64,000 bases of DNA from Molossus alvarezi. Taxonomy: Eukaryota > Chordata > Mammalia > Chiroptera > Molossidae. The notes beneath the pieces were generated by a model. It ran no database searches, was not told the origin of the DNA, and worked only from the letters and a program-made list of their open reading frames with translations. The stretch lies in NCBI GenBank assembly GCA_037176705.1, contig CM073887.1, positions 27,655,501-27,719,500 on the forward strand. Direction: 5' to 3'. Position numbers and translations under genes: made by a program. Shown here in pieces: positions 33,218 to 43,591 of the stretch; within the stretch, counting starts at the first letter, position 1, and each line of letters opens with the position of its first letter.

Positions 33218-33714
33218 TCCTAAAACACTAATCAGAAAGAATATATGCACCCTCTATGTTCATAGAAGTGTTACTTACAATCACTACGATCTGGAAAAAG
33301 CCCAAGTGCCAGAAGCTGTGGTACATTTATACCGCGGAATACTATGCAGCTGTAAGAAAGAAAGACCTCTAAGCATTTGAAAGGACATGGAGGGACTTGC
33401 AGATTATTATACTAAGCGAAATAAGCCAGTCAGAGAAAGACGAGTATCACATGATCTCACTTATATGTGGAATCTAATGAAAAAGTTAAACTGACAAATA
33501 AAATAGGGCCAGAGACATGGCTGCATGGACAGACTGACAGATCTCAGAGAGGAGGGGGGTGGGAGGAATGGGAGAAGATTAACCAAAGAACATATATGCA
33601 TAGCCCATGGACACAGACAATAGTGTGGGGAAATCCTGGGGAGGGTGAGGACTGAGTGGAAGGAAGAAATGGGGGACATCTGTAATACTGTCAACAACAA
33701 CAACAACAATCAAA
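33218..33714 (+). mobile_element. Bat L1 3' end, 5'-truncated, with 13-bp TSD
   Basis: A 497-bp L1 tail: 'aaagaatatatgcaccctct', 'tgcagctgtaag', 'taagcgaaataagccagtc', 'gatctcacttatatgtgg', G-rich 'ggaggggggtggga', 'ggggacatctgtaatactg'. A perfect 13-bp TSD 'gaacagatgttta' lies at 33205-33217 and 33715-33727. The tail is a CAA-type repeat, not pure A. The exact TSD suggests a fairly recent insertion. Confidence 0.9.
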
Positions 33715-33727
33715 GAACAGATGTTTA

Positions 33728-33944
33728 GAATGTACACATTTGTCTGGTCCATCTAGTTCTTGTTTAAAAGTTGAACTTTGTCATCTCTAAATTGTTTGCT
33801 ACATTCCTCCACTGTAAAGGTACCATTTCCCCTTCCGGGCACTAGTCTTGGTAAACAGCTCACTCAGTCCAGCCCATACTCAAGTGGAGGGAAATTATGC
33901 TCCACTTCCTGGAAGGGGTTATTTATATATACTTGGACATTGCT
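33728..33944. other. No feature recognised
   Basis: Short unique stretch between the L1 and a MIR. Confidence 0.4.
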
Positions 33945-34130
33945 TTTGCATGTTACATATTTTATCCTCATTCCAACCCTCTGGGCTATATGAGCTGCTG
34001 TCATCACCCTGAATTTACAGATGAGAAAACTGAGGCATAGGGAGGTCATGTTACTTTTTAAAGATTACCCAGTGGGATTTAATGAGGAGCACCTGGTTCC
34101 TTAGGGCATGCTGTTAACCCTACTACCGCT
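33945..34130 (-). mobile_element. MIR-type SINE, antisense
   Basis: 'tttatcctcattccaaccct', 'tttacagatgagaaaactga', 'ggcatagggaggtcatgtta' and 'gcatgctgttaaccctac' are in antisense MIR order. Confidence 0.6.
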
Positions 34131-34638
34131 ACTGTTCCCCTCAGAGCCTGATGAGTGTAAACGAATGGAAAATTGGTGATAAAAAAGAATGTAGACCTAT
34201 GGTTCCCTATTCTGCACCATTAGGAGCAAGAATACAGAAATTTTTCTATTTCTTGAAATTTTTGAATCCCTGACCACTCTTTCTATATGATAATCATATG
34301 TTTCATAAGGTTAAAAAAGATCTTTAATGTATCTTAGATCACTTACTAACTTAAATAATCAGACAAAAATACAGAAGAGTGTATATTTTCCATTTTATAG
34401 CTGTTATTGTATCAATTATATTAGCATTATTTTCAGTTTTAATGTGACTTATGTTTAATTGAAATTATTTATGAAGTTAGTATGGTATTGTATGTCATAA
34501 TATGTTTGAATAAGCTGATAATCCATAAATATGACTCATTCTACTTTACTATTTTTACATTATATATCTGGAAATTACTTGTAATTTAGAGGAGAACATT
34601 TCTATGACATTACAAAAGCATAAAGATTATTTTTAATT
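34131..34638. other. No feature recognised
   Basis: AT-rich sequence before the L1 insertion. Confidence 0.4.
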
Positions 34639-34651
34639 AAAAAGTATATTG

Positions 34652-35561
34652 CTATTTATGCTAAGTGAAATAAGTCAGACAGAGAAAGACAAATACCATG
34701 CGATTTAACTTATATGTGAAATCCAGTGAACAAAATAAACTAGCAAACAAAATAGAAACAGACTCACAGATCCTGGAACAGGCAGTCAGTTCTCAGAGGG
34801 GAGGGGTTTTGAGGTTGTGTGAAAAAGGTGAAGGAATTAAGCAAAAAACTCACAAACCAAAACACAAACAACTCATAGACTGTACAGTGATTACCAGAGG
34901 GAAAGGCAAGCGGGGTAGATAGGAGAGGGTAGAGGAGGGGTGAATGGTGATGGGGGAGGTAGGAGAGGGTAGAGGAGGGGTGAATGGTGATGGGGAGGTA
35001 GGAGAGGGTAGAGGAGGGGTGAATGGTGATGGGGGAGGTAGGAGAGGGTAGAGGAGGGGTGAATGGTGATGGGGAAGTAGGAGAGGGTAGAGGAGGGGTG
35101 AATGGTGATGGGGAGGTTGGAGAGGGTAGAGGAAGGGTAAATGGTGATGGGGGATGTAGGAGAGGGTAGAAGAGGGGTGAATGATGATGGGGGAGGTTGG
35201 AGAGGGTAGAGGAGGGGTGACTGGTGATGGGGAGGTAGGAGAGGGTAGAGGAGGGGTGAATGGTGATGGGGGAGGTTGGAGAGGGTAGAGGAGGGGTGAA
35301 TGGTGATGGGGGAGGTAGGAGAGGGTAGAGGAGGGGTAAATGGTGATCGGGAGGTAGGAGAGGGTAGAGGAGGGGTGAATGGTGATGGGGGAGGTAGGAG
35401 AGGGTAGAGGAGGGGTGAATGGTGATGGAAGGAGAATTGACTTGGGGTGGTGAACACACAGTATAATATACAGATGATGTATTAGATATATAATTTTATT
35501 AACCAAGATAGCCCCAATGCATTTAATAAAACATAAATAAATGATAAAATGACAGCCAGGA
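34652..35561 (+). mobile_element. Bat L1 3' end carrying an expanded minisatellite
   Basis: Left part 'tatgctaagtgaaataagtc' and 'cagagaaagacaaatacca', and right part 'gggtggtgaacacacagtat' and 'ttttattaaccaagatagcc', are L1 3' UTR. Between them the G-rich tract is a tandem array. Flanking 13-bp copies of 'aaaaagtatattg' (34639-34651 and 35562-35574) are the probable TSD. About 40 bases beyond the normal L1 end lie before the right TSD and could be a short 3' extension. Confidence 0.75.
34912..35434 (+). repeat. G-rich 39/40-bp minisatellite, about 13 copies
   Basis: Unit: 'aggagagggtagaggagggg' followed by 'tgaatggtgatgggggaggt'. I count about 13 copies, differing mainly by one G (39 or 40 bp) and scattered substitutions. 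It lies in the G-rich tract of an L1 3' UTR. Three overlapping minus-strand frames of 231, 275 and 188 codons read through it, because no frame of the unit contains a stop. These proline/serine/leucine-rich products are not genes. Confidence 0.95.
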
Positions 35562-35574
35562 AAAAAGTATATTG

Positions 35575-35706
35575 TGTGGGGTAAGGTGATGAAAATATTT
35601 TGAGAATTGACATGGAGATTGTTGCACAACTCTGCATATACCAAAACCATTGCACTGTATGCTTTAAGTGGGTGCATTGAATGGTGTGTGAGTTATATCT
35701 CAATAA
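35575..35706 (+). mobile_element. Older L1 3' terminal fragment
   Basis: 'ggtgatgaaaatattttgag', 'attgttgcacaactctgca', 'ccattgcactgtatgcttta' and 'gttatatctcaataaagctg' form the end of an older L1 subfamily, immediately right of the TSD of the inserted L1. Confidence 0.65.
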
Positions 35707-35889
35707 AGCTGTTGAAACAGAATAGTGTGTTATCCTGTCACAATAATGCAGTGCATAAGATATTTTTGCCTTCGTAGCACACTCTAAGGAAGAATGTCTA
35801 TTTCTGCTTTTTAGACTGTACCTTCCTTGGCCATCAGTAGGCAGCATCAGACCTGGGAGCTCTTATGGTGGTGACGGCTACTAGTGAAT

Positions 35890-36095
35890 AGGTCCTAAGG
35901 TGCCAGGCTCTGTGCAGAACATTGTATATACATTACTTCATTTAATTCTCTAAGATACATAGACATTAGTGTCTCTGTTCAACAGATGAGAGAATTGAAA
36001 CTGGAGATGGTTAAGTAATTTAACTTCATTCACACAGCTGGTAAGTAGTACAACCAGGAAGTGAATCAGGTCTGCCTGATTTTAAATACTGTTGT
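35890..36095 (-). mobile_element. MIR-type SINE, antisense
   Basis: 'aaggtgccaggctctgtgca', 'acattacttcatttaattct', 'caacagatgagagaattgaa', 'cattcacacagctggtaag' and 'tgaatcaggtctgcctgat' give a nearly full antisense MIR order. Confidence 0.65.
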
Positions 36096-36839
36096 ATTTC
36101 ACATTTCTGTCCTTTCCTGTGGTCTCCTCTTGTTATGCTGTTCCCTCCCCTTCACTGAGATGGGACATAGATTTAAGTGATTGAAAGGGCCCCTTAAATA
36201 GTGCCCTTTTCCTCTGTTAGATGTATTCTCCTCCTCACCTGCCTCCCCCCCTCCCCCGTTTCCTCTGTTTCAGGTTACAAACTAAAAGAGAATGAAGAAT
36301 TTTGGAAAAAGGTAGAAAACAGAATATATAATTCAGGAGTAATGGCGGTTTAATTAAATTCTGGCTCCTTTCTGCAAGTTTTATAGAGGAAAAAGGTATG
36401 GTCTTGGACTTTAGTATGCTATAAAATCTCGATTCTAATTTGTAAGGATAAGCTTCCTTTTTTTTCCTTTTTCAGGTTGCCATCTGCCTGAAACTGGTTC
36501 AGGGTAGCCGTGGATCACTAGAGTTTACAGGGGGACATCCCGGAATGGGAACTGGAGCAGGGAGGGCATTGTCATCTGATGTGTGGGTGGGCAAACTGTT
36601 TACCTTTTTCTAGGAATAGTGTCCTCCTTAATGTCTATGAAGGCACCATGGCATGTCTGTCCCTTGAATCTTATCATATTAATAAAATACTACATTAAAT
36701 ATTCATCATGTGCCTCCTGTGTGGAGAGTACTGTTGTATAGCATTGGGCCAAAGGGTAATTGGGAGCCTTAACTCCAAATTTTATCAGCCTCTCTACCAC
36801 CACCCAAATAACTATGTAATCTAAGTAAAAACATTTGCT
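36096..36839. other. No feature recognised
   Basis: Includes a C-rich run at 36244-36258. No coding or repeat signature otherwise. Confidence 0.4.
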
Positions 36840-38040
36840 TTGAAAATGAAGCTTCGAGACAAATCTCTTAGTTCATCCCTGCCTTCCCCCCAACAGAAGG
36901 CACTGCTAACGTTTCTGTGGGGAATGTTTGGAGCTACCACTGTTGTGGTAAATATTTTGGGAGGACACAACATTTATAAAGTACGGACTTTTCCCTCTAT
37001 AAGCCTGTCATCAAAATGGAAAGTTAGCAAGGTGGCACCCTGTGGGCAATGGTATGGACTGGACTTGGGCTATGGGGCTGGACAGCTGGGGGAGACACAC
37101 GGATCACCCTGGAGCCAGGAGAGCTGGTGTCACCCAGACCCTCTTGCTGTGTTGCCTGACCTGCCTAGGCTGGACCCCGTGGTCCTGGGCAGAGAGGTCT
37201 CTCCAAGCCTGGGGGCAGGGGAACTGAAGGGGGTCACACTGGGCCAGTGTTATGACCTGTAGTTGTCTTTCTGTGGTCCCAGAGTTCTGACACTTCAGAC
37301 CAGAGGAAGAGGGGGCTGCAGTGAGGGTGAAAGGGAGCAGTATTTGTTATCCCAAATATGTCTTTTTGGCATATTGATTATTTTAAGCTGGTTATTTTTT
37401 TTTCTTTATTGATTTTTAGAGAGAGAAGAAGGGAAAGGGAGAGAGGTCGAAACATCGATGAGAGAGAACATCGATTGGCCGCCTCCTTCACGCCCCCACT
37501 GGGGATCGGGTCCACAACCTGGGCAGTCAAACAGGGGACCTCTTGGTGCATGGGTCTATGCTCAGCCACTGAGCCACCAGCCGGGCTAGGCTGGTTATTT
37601 TTAAGAAATGGCAGACATTGGAAACGCTCTCACAACTAAGACATTTATATTTATAAGGGAAATCTTTGATTGTAAGAGTGTTCCCCTATCTATACCAGGA
37701 AGAAAAGGATGACTAAAACTCTAGAAGGCACCTACTTAAATCTGCATAATAACTTTACCCTTTTTACTGTGTATTTCCTGATAATCTTTCATAACTGACT
37801 CTTCCTCCCCCACAACTTCTTAATTTTTCTTTTAGTTGGCAATGTTATTTAAGGTGATGACTTGGGACATTTTGTGGAGTTAGTTCTTCTAGGTCTGTCC
37901 CATGTATACAAGAGGTATACATGTTATTAAACATTTGCTTTGCTCCCATTAATCTGCCTTTTATTACAGGGACATTCTCATCCAAGAACCAGAAGGGTAG
38001 AGGAAGATCATTTTTTCTTCACTATAAGGGCAGCAGCAGC
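36840..38040 (+). mobile_element. Probable class I-like LTR, interrupted by a SINE
   Basis: The right part is LTR-like on the plus strand: ATTAAA at 37926-37931, then 'ctcccattaatctgcctttt', 'attacagggacattctcatc' and 'aagaaccagaagggtagagg', as in the R/U5 end of class I LTRs and as in 26684-27440 in reverse. The GC-rich block 37030-37330 may be its U3. The 140-codon frame at 36840-37262 lies in it and has no known domain. The left border is a guess. Confidence 0.4.
37402..37589 (-). mobile_element. Bat tRNA-derived SINE (short type)
   Basis: Antisense copy: 'ctttattgatttttagagag', GA-rich tract, 'gaaacatcgatgagagagaa', 'gcatgggtctatgctcagcc' and 'gccaccagccgggct'. TSD 'gctggttattttt' at about 37388-37400 and 37591-37603. 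Confidence 0.9.
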
Positions 38041-38347
38041 AAGTGTTGCCAACACCCTGTGCTGGCCAAGCTCCATAGTGTCCAGGGAAGATGGGGAGGG
38101 AGACAGCCAGTGACACAGGAGATTTTCTGGAATGAGGGTGCAATCGCCCAAGTCACCACGGGAGGCCCAGGGACCAAGGAGAAAATGGGCTCTCTCTTCC
38201 ATTAACTGACTGGAGGGCAGGATGGTTTGGGCTCTGTCCCCATCTCAGGAGGAGCCCCGGTGGGAAAATATAAGTAGTTTCACAAAATCAAGTGTCACAA
38301 AGTAAATGTGAGTTCCAGAAGTATTTTCAAGAAGAGCAGAGATCAAG
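38041..38347. other. GC-richer unique segment
   Basis: May be the start of LTR-adjacent retroviral DNA or unique sequence. Opposing 94- and 64-codon frames give no recognisable product. Confidence 0.35.
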
Positions 38348-38571
38348 TCTGGCCAGTGTGGCTCAGTGATTGAGCGTTGACCCATGTACCAAGAGGTTGC
38401 CGGTTCGATTCCCAGTCAGGACACATGCCCAGGTTGTGGGCCAAATCCCCAGTGGGAGGGGGGGCATGCAGGAGACAGCCAATCGATGTTCTCTCGCATC
38501 AGTGTTTCTATCTCTCTCTCCTTCTCACTTCCTATCTCTCTAAAATAAATAAAGGAAAAAATTTTTTAAAA
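38348..38571 (+). mobile_element. Bat tRNA-derived SINE (short type)
   Basis: Sense copy: 'tctggccagtgtggctcag', B box 'ggttcgattcccag', 'tcaggacacatgcccagg', 'gcatgcaggagacagcc', TC tract, A-rich tail. TSD 'aagagcagagatcaag' / 'aagagcagaggtcaag' (about 38332-38347 and 38572-38587), one mismatch. The 105-codon frame starts in it. Confidence 0.92.
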
Positions 38572-38587
38572 AAGAGCAGAGGTCAAG

Positions 38588-38800
38588 AACCAGCTTCTGG
38601 AGTTCAAGACCTGGATTTCAGTCCTGGTTCCACCATTTGCTGTCTATGTGACCCAGGCTTCAGTTTTCCAATCTATGAAATGAGGGAAGAATAGTATCCA
38701 TCTCATAGGATGTTGTGCGGAATAAATATGTTAATACATCTAAAATGTATAGAACAGTTCCTGACAGCTTTCCACCATGTGTTAACTACCATTATTACTT
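38588..38800 (+). mobile_element. MIR-type SINE, sense
   Basis: 'ctggatttcagtcctggtt', 'ccaccatttgctgtctatgt', 'gacccaggcttcagttttcc', 'aatctatgaaatgaggga' and 'gttcctgacagc' give the sense MIR order. The bat SINE inserted just at its left edge. Confidence 0.65.
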
Positions 38801-39119
38801 CTGGGAGGAGGGACAACTGCAGTTTGATGTGCTCTGGAGAGCTGCTACAAAAAAGAGAATCACTTGAAAAAGAGAATCACAAAAGGCTAGGATTTGAATG
38901 GAAGGAACTTCTGAAATCAAGGGACTGGAACACTTTGTGTGAAAAAATGCGTGGTGTTTGTTATGGTTATTCTGCAATAAACTTCGTCTCTTCTGTCTCA
39001 TCCAATCAGTGTTCCAGGTAAAAGCCATGAGCACCTACTATCAATTTCTAATTGTGGGAAAGAGGGAATTGTTGCAGCATTTTCACAGTGGTTTCTAATA
39101 ACAATAGTAAAGACAATAG
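38801..39119. other. No feature recognised
   Basis: Contains 103- and 79-codon opposing frames without domains, and a short tandem duplication ('aaaaagagaatcac', about 38848 and 38867). Confidence 0.4.
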
Positions 39120-39330
39120 TCAACACGAACCGTTTACGATGGACCAGGCATGTTCTATATGCTTTACGTACGTTTATGATCTCAAGTTTTCTCAACAGTC
39201 CTAAAAATGTTTTAGCTTAGTTTTTAAGAGATAGTTCATTGAAAGGCACAGGGAGTATGGGGACTTTGCCTACGGTGACTGTGCTAGGAAGTGGTGGGAA
39301 GAGAATGTGAAAGAGGAAGTCGGGCTCCAG
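39120..39330 (-). mobile_element. MIR-type SINE, antisense, diverged
   Basis: 'gatggaccaggcatgttcta', 'atgctttacgtacg', 'ctcaacagtcctaaa' and 'gaaaggcacagggagtatgg' follow the antisense MIR order. Confidence 0.5.
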
Positions 39331-39649
39331 AGTCTTTATTGAATTTAACCCATTAATTATGTTGACTGGGGAGATGTTATGAGGCACACAGATTTTGGTA
39401 TCCTTAAAATCATATCACTTAGGCTACTTTCTCCTCTGTCCCTGGGTAATCAATATCCTGGTGTTGAAAGCTGGGAAACATAATAGACTAACCAATTTCA
39501 TGGTTCCAACAGATTGCATCAAATGTATATAGCTATCAAATTAATAAACCTAGGAGTAATTTCTTTATGCTACTAATATTATTTTTAGTAGGTAATGGTT
39601 TGAAAACATGAATATTTTTTGGTCATATTTTATTTTACACACTCACATT
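39331..39649. other. No feature recognised
   Basis: Unique-looking, AT-rich. Confidence 0.4.
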
Positions 39650-40636
39650 CTGTTTTGTTTTGGGTGGTGAATTATGCTCAGAGGTTGAAATAGTTTTTGC
39701 CAGTAATTTATTTAGCACAGGGTCACTGTGGGAATTGTAACAATTTTACCAGCCAGCAGCGTACAGGATAATGTCTCTTAATAAGCCAACAAATAACACA
39801 CTTTGAACGAATTTACAGTTGTTTCAAGCAAGAGGAATTTAAGGGAAATGAAGTCCAACTTTAATTTGAGGTGTACCTTTTTGTGAGTTGGTTCTCAGGA
39901 GAGTTGGCTTCCCCATCCAAGCCAACACCCAGCTGCCAGTGCAAACGTCAAGTTCCCTGGCAGCAGGATCATCTCCTTCTCGGGGCTGCTGCATGGGTTC
40001 CGTCCCTGCTGGTAGGTAAAGTCATCCTCCCCAGGCAGCAGCTAATGCCCTAGGTCTTTAGAGAGCTGTTCAGATCAGTAAAGACTCACTTGCCCAGACT
40101 CAGTATCTCAGTATTTATAGTCTATATGCTTCCTAGTCGTAGGTGCTTCTCCATGTGTTCTTTCTTTTTTGGTTAATCCTCACTGGCGGATATTTCCCCA
40201 TTTATTTATGTATTTATTTTAGCATGAAAGGGAGGGAAGGAGGGGGAGAGAGAGAGAAAGAGAGGGAGAGGGAGAGAGAATCTTCTGCATGACCCTCCAC
40301 TCCCAACCCCGTGGCCAGGATTCAACCTGCAACCCAGGTACGTACCCTTGACTGGGAATCAAATTCGAGACCCTTAGGTCCTCTGGCTGATGCTCGAACT
40401 GCTGAGTCAAACCAGCCAGTGCAGCCCACATGTTCTTTTTGATAAGCCCCCAGTGGGACCCTGCAGCATGTGGCTGCTGAGTGCTTACCAGACCTTGGCT
40501 CAGCCGCCCTCCACAGGCAACCACAGATGTCCATGATGACATCCTGACACAGCAACTTCACTTATATAAAAAAAACCTTTCCTTCATTTTGGTCATGAAC
40601 AAGTGGATTTGAAATCATATCAAACCAGTACACAAC
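39650..40636 (-). mobile_element. Old LTR-like element, copy 2, with SINE
   Basis: Second copy of the 25291-26055 unit, same orientation, about 710 bp without the SINE. Anchors: 'tcactgtgggaattgtaac', 'aatgtctcttaataagccaa', 'gaggtgtacctttttg', 'tctcagtatttatagtctat', 'ttgataagcccccagtggg' and 'acaagtggatttgaaatca'. On the minus strand it has a TATAAATA (complement of 'tatttata', near 40116) and AATAAA (complement near 39705). No TSD was found. Confidence 0.55.
40166..40425 (-). mobile_element. Bat tRNA-derived SINE (long type)
   Basis: Antisense copy in the LTR-like element: 'ggttaatcctcactggcgg', a GA-rich tract at 40228-40281, 'caacctgcaacccaggtac' and 'gagtcaaaccagccagtgc'. Imperfect TSD 'catgtgttcttt' / 'cacatgttcttt' (about 40153 and 40428). 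Confidence 0.88.
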
Positions 40637-41855
40637 ACATTCACACATGCACAAACCCACTTGTCCACATATAGACAATCCGAAAAGTTGGCTTTGGCCT
40701 GTGCATTTTACTGGCTGCTTGGATACTAGAGCTAGTCTGGAGACAGGATCATGAACTGAGATAGCTCAGAAGGACCTTTCCAGACCTCTGAGTATTAGGT
40801 TACATAGCAACCTGAGATAGGGAGGAGAGGTAACTCTTGGAAGAGCATCACACTCCATTTGTCATTTCATGTTCTTGACCCAGAAAAAAGAAGATGCTAT
40901 TTGGATGCAGTGGCTGGAGCTTTCACTAAGTAAACAAATAAAATTAATGGAGCATAGTGTGTGGCTCTGCGTGTGTGTGTCTTCCCATCACAATGTCATA
41001 TGCCATGAATGATACAGGGAGTTCTCAGCAAGATGAAGCAAATAGCGAAGCAATCTGTAATGTGAAACATAGATTTATTCACCATGCAATACTTCTGAGC
41101 AGATAGAAACAATGATAGCTCCTTAGGAGTTTATAATAATGATACTACATTGCAAAGATTGTCTTTTTGAATAAGTAAGATGCTGTCAATACTCGCCAAA
41201 AATGACTTTTATTTACTCTTTACTTTATGGATATTAGTATGTGCTGTAAAAAAATTAAAATGTAGACATATGGCTAAAATGAAGAGACTTTAGACATTAG
41301 AAGATGCAAATAATTTGCACCTTTTCTCATAGTTTATTCATGCTATTTTAATTCTGTTGAATTTTATTGCCAGTTATTTTAAATATTTTTGTTTTTTGTA
41401 TTTACTAAAAGGTCTAGAATAATATATTGCTTCTCAATGCTGATCATCAGAATTATCTAGAAAGATCTTTGTATAGAGTTTTGGAACTTATGCCTTGTCA
41501 TTCTAATTCAGGAGCCTTGTGTTGGAGTCCAGAAATCTAAATCTAGGTTAGTTTATATTTTTAAATAAAACAGAAGTTGTAAATTATTGCTTCCATAAAT
41601 GACCAAAAGTGGGTTTTATACACTGTGACTTGAGCGCAATCTTCCCAAAGCCCATTGGCACACTTAGTGGAAAGGAAGCATAATATTTAGTAAGGGTCAA
41701 CTGCATGCCAACCTACTCACTCATTTTCAAAAACATTTAACTAGTAATTAAGAGGCTATGTAAATAGTATATGTTCACATTGCTGGCAGATAGAGTCAGG
41801 ATCCTGACCCTTTCCATCATGTTATGTTACTTGTCTGACGCCATTGTTTGGGACT
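40637..41855. other. No feature recognised
   Basis: About 1.2 kb of AT-rich, unique-looking DNA. No coding signal, repeat motif or regulatory structure that I can support. Confidence 0.4.
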
Positions 41856-41864
41856 CATAGAAGG

Positions 41865-41869
<5 letters not shown>

Positions 41870-41899
<30 letters not shown>

Positions 41900-42135
41900 C
41901 CTCATCCGAGGACATTTTTCCATTTTTTGCACAGACAGTGTGGGAGGGAGAGAGAGGAAGAGAGAGAGAGGGAAACATCGACGTGAAAGGGACACATCGA
42001 GTGGCTGCCACCCGCACGACCAACCAGGGCCGGGGACAAACTGCAACCAAGGTACATGCCCTCAGCGGGAACCGAACCCGGGCCTCTCTGGACCGCAGGC
42101 GGATGCTCTAACCGCTGAGCCAAACCGGCCAGGGC
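41870..42135 (-). mobile_element. Bat tRNA-derived SINE (long type), young copy
   Basis: Antisense copy close to consensus: T-run, 'aatcctcatccgaggacatt', 'cgaacccgggcctctctgg', 'taaccgctgagccaaaccgg'. A perfect 14-bp TSD 'catagaaggatatt' lies at 41856-41869 and 42136-42149. The long uninterrupted T-run (A-tail) and exact TSD indicate a young insertion. The 98-, 63- and 78-codon frames are SINE. Confidence 0.95.
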
Positions 42136-42149
42136 CATAGAAGGATATT

Positions 42150-42270
42150 AACTGGATAAACACTTTCCCTTTTAAGCATTTGTTTCCATATTTATATAGT
42201 GAAAAGGTGAGTGTCTTTTTGCGTCATTGGAACTCAATGGTTAATAGGATAAAATGTTTGTCAGACTCTT
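42150..42270. other. Spacer between SINEs
   Basis: Unique-looking. Confidence 0.4.
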
Positions 42271-42486
42271 TTTAAAAAATATGTTTTTATTGATTTTTAG
42301 AGAGAGAGGAAGAATGAGGGAGAGAAAAGCATTAATGTGAGAGCGACACATTGATTGGTTGCCTCCTGCATGCCCCTTACCAGGGATCAAGCCAAAACTC
42401 AGGCATGTGCCCTGACTGGATGGAACTGGTAACCCTTCGATGCATGGGGTGACGCCCTACCAACCAAGTCATACGGGCCATGGCTT
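42271..42486 (-). mobile_element. Bat tRNA-derived SINE (short type)
   Basis: 'atgtttttattgatttttag', GA tract, 'cacattgattggttgcctcc', 'catggggtgacgccctacca' and 'agtcatacgggccatgg'. Imperfect TSD 'gtcagactctt' / 'gtaagactctt' (about 42261 and 42487). Older than its neighbours. Confidence 0.85.
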
Positions 42487-42626
42487 GTAAGACTCTTAAC
42501 AGATGGTAAATATTTCACTGATCAGTAATTATAGAGTCTATAATATAGACCAATTTGACAAAGCAATCTAAAGAAAAGAGCAATATTTTAGGATAGTAGT
42601 AAAAAGGTTAATTTTTGTTTCTTTTT

Positions 42627-42869
42627 TTATCCTCACCTAGGCACATTTTTTTGTTTTTTTTGTTCAGATAGAGTGGGAGGGAGAGAGAGGAAGAGAAAGA
42701 GAGACAAACATCAATGTGAAAGGGACACACTGAGTGGTTGCCACCCACACGACCCAACCAGGGCCGGGGACAAACTGCAACCGAGGTACATGTCCCCAGC
42801 AGGAACCGAACCCGGGTCTCTCTGGACTGCAGGCCAACACTCCAACCTCTGAGCCAAACCGGCCAGGGC
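42627..42869 (-). mobile_element. Bat tRNA-derived SINE (long type) with 18-bp TSD
   Basis: 'tatcctcacctaggcacatt', GA tract, 'gacaaactgcaaccgaggta', 'gagccaaaccggccagggc'. A perfect 18-bp TSD 'taatttttgtttcttttt' lies at 42609-42626 and 42870-42887. Confidence 0.95.
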
Positions 42870-42887
42870 TAATTTTTGTTTCTTTTT

Positions 42888-43576
42888 AAAGTATTTTGAA
42901 ACCTTAACTAAGAGCTTCTAGATGTTTCTGTTCTGTATATAAAATAAGTGATATTTTTGTTACATATAAATAAATTAAGCCACATATCTGAATTTGCATA
43001 ATAAGTATATCATAATAAGTATATGCTAGTAGAATTTGCAAATTTTCTGATATCTAGATTTACTGATAAATACCCTGGCAATAGATACAATTAAAACTGA
43101 TTTTGCTGTCATTTAGATTTGTTTTGATAACTATGCCATCACAATTTTAACCAAAATTATCCTTTAAATTCAAAACATTATCAGGGCTGGGAGTGTTACT
43201 GTTATTAAGATGACATCCTCTAGGATATAAATAAACTTTAGAGTTGGAGGAAAATAGGTTGGAACGTCCAGGAAATAGCCAGGCTGAAAACCGGTGATCC
43301 TTACAGGTACAGGCTGGGTCTCCTCACATGTCCAGCGTGTTTGCAAGAGTAAATGCCACACTTTATCTTGTGCTTTTGAAATTCCTTTTTATCATGCACC
43401 ACCTTTTCTTTCTAAAATTATAGATTTTTCTTTCATCCTCATGGCCTAATAAACCTTTGTTATTCAGATTTAAACCATTTTAATATTTATACTTATATAT
43501 GTACTTATATGGAAAATAAGTATCAGAACAATTTAAATAAGACAAAAGTACATGACAAAAGCCTGTGTCCCTTTAA
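42888..43576. other. No feature recognised
   Basis: AT-rich, with a short tandem 'aataagtatat' near 42999-43023. No coding signal. Confidence 0.4.
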
Positions 43577-43591
43577 ACTAATTTCTTCTTT

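Noticed and set aside
34912..35434. CRISPR-like array
   Set aside because: The units are contiguous with no unique spacers, the genome is mammalian, and the array lies in an L1 3' UTR.
34764..35677. Proline-rich proteins of 188-275 residues
   Set aside because: They are read-through of a 39/40-bp minisatellite in three frames at once. A real gene would be open in only one.
41844..42140. Overlapping frames of 98, 78 and 63 codons on both strands
   Set aside because: All lie within one antisense SINE. The same peptide pieces recur at other SINE copies.
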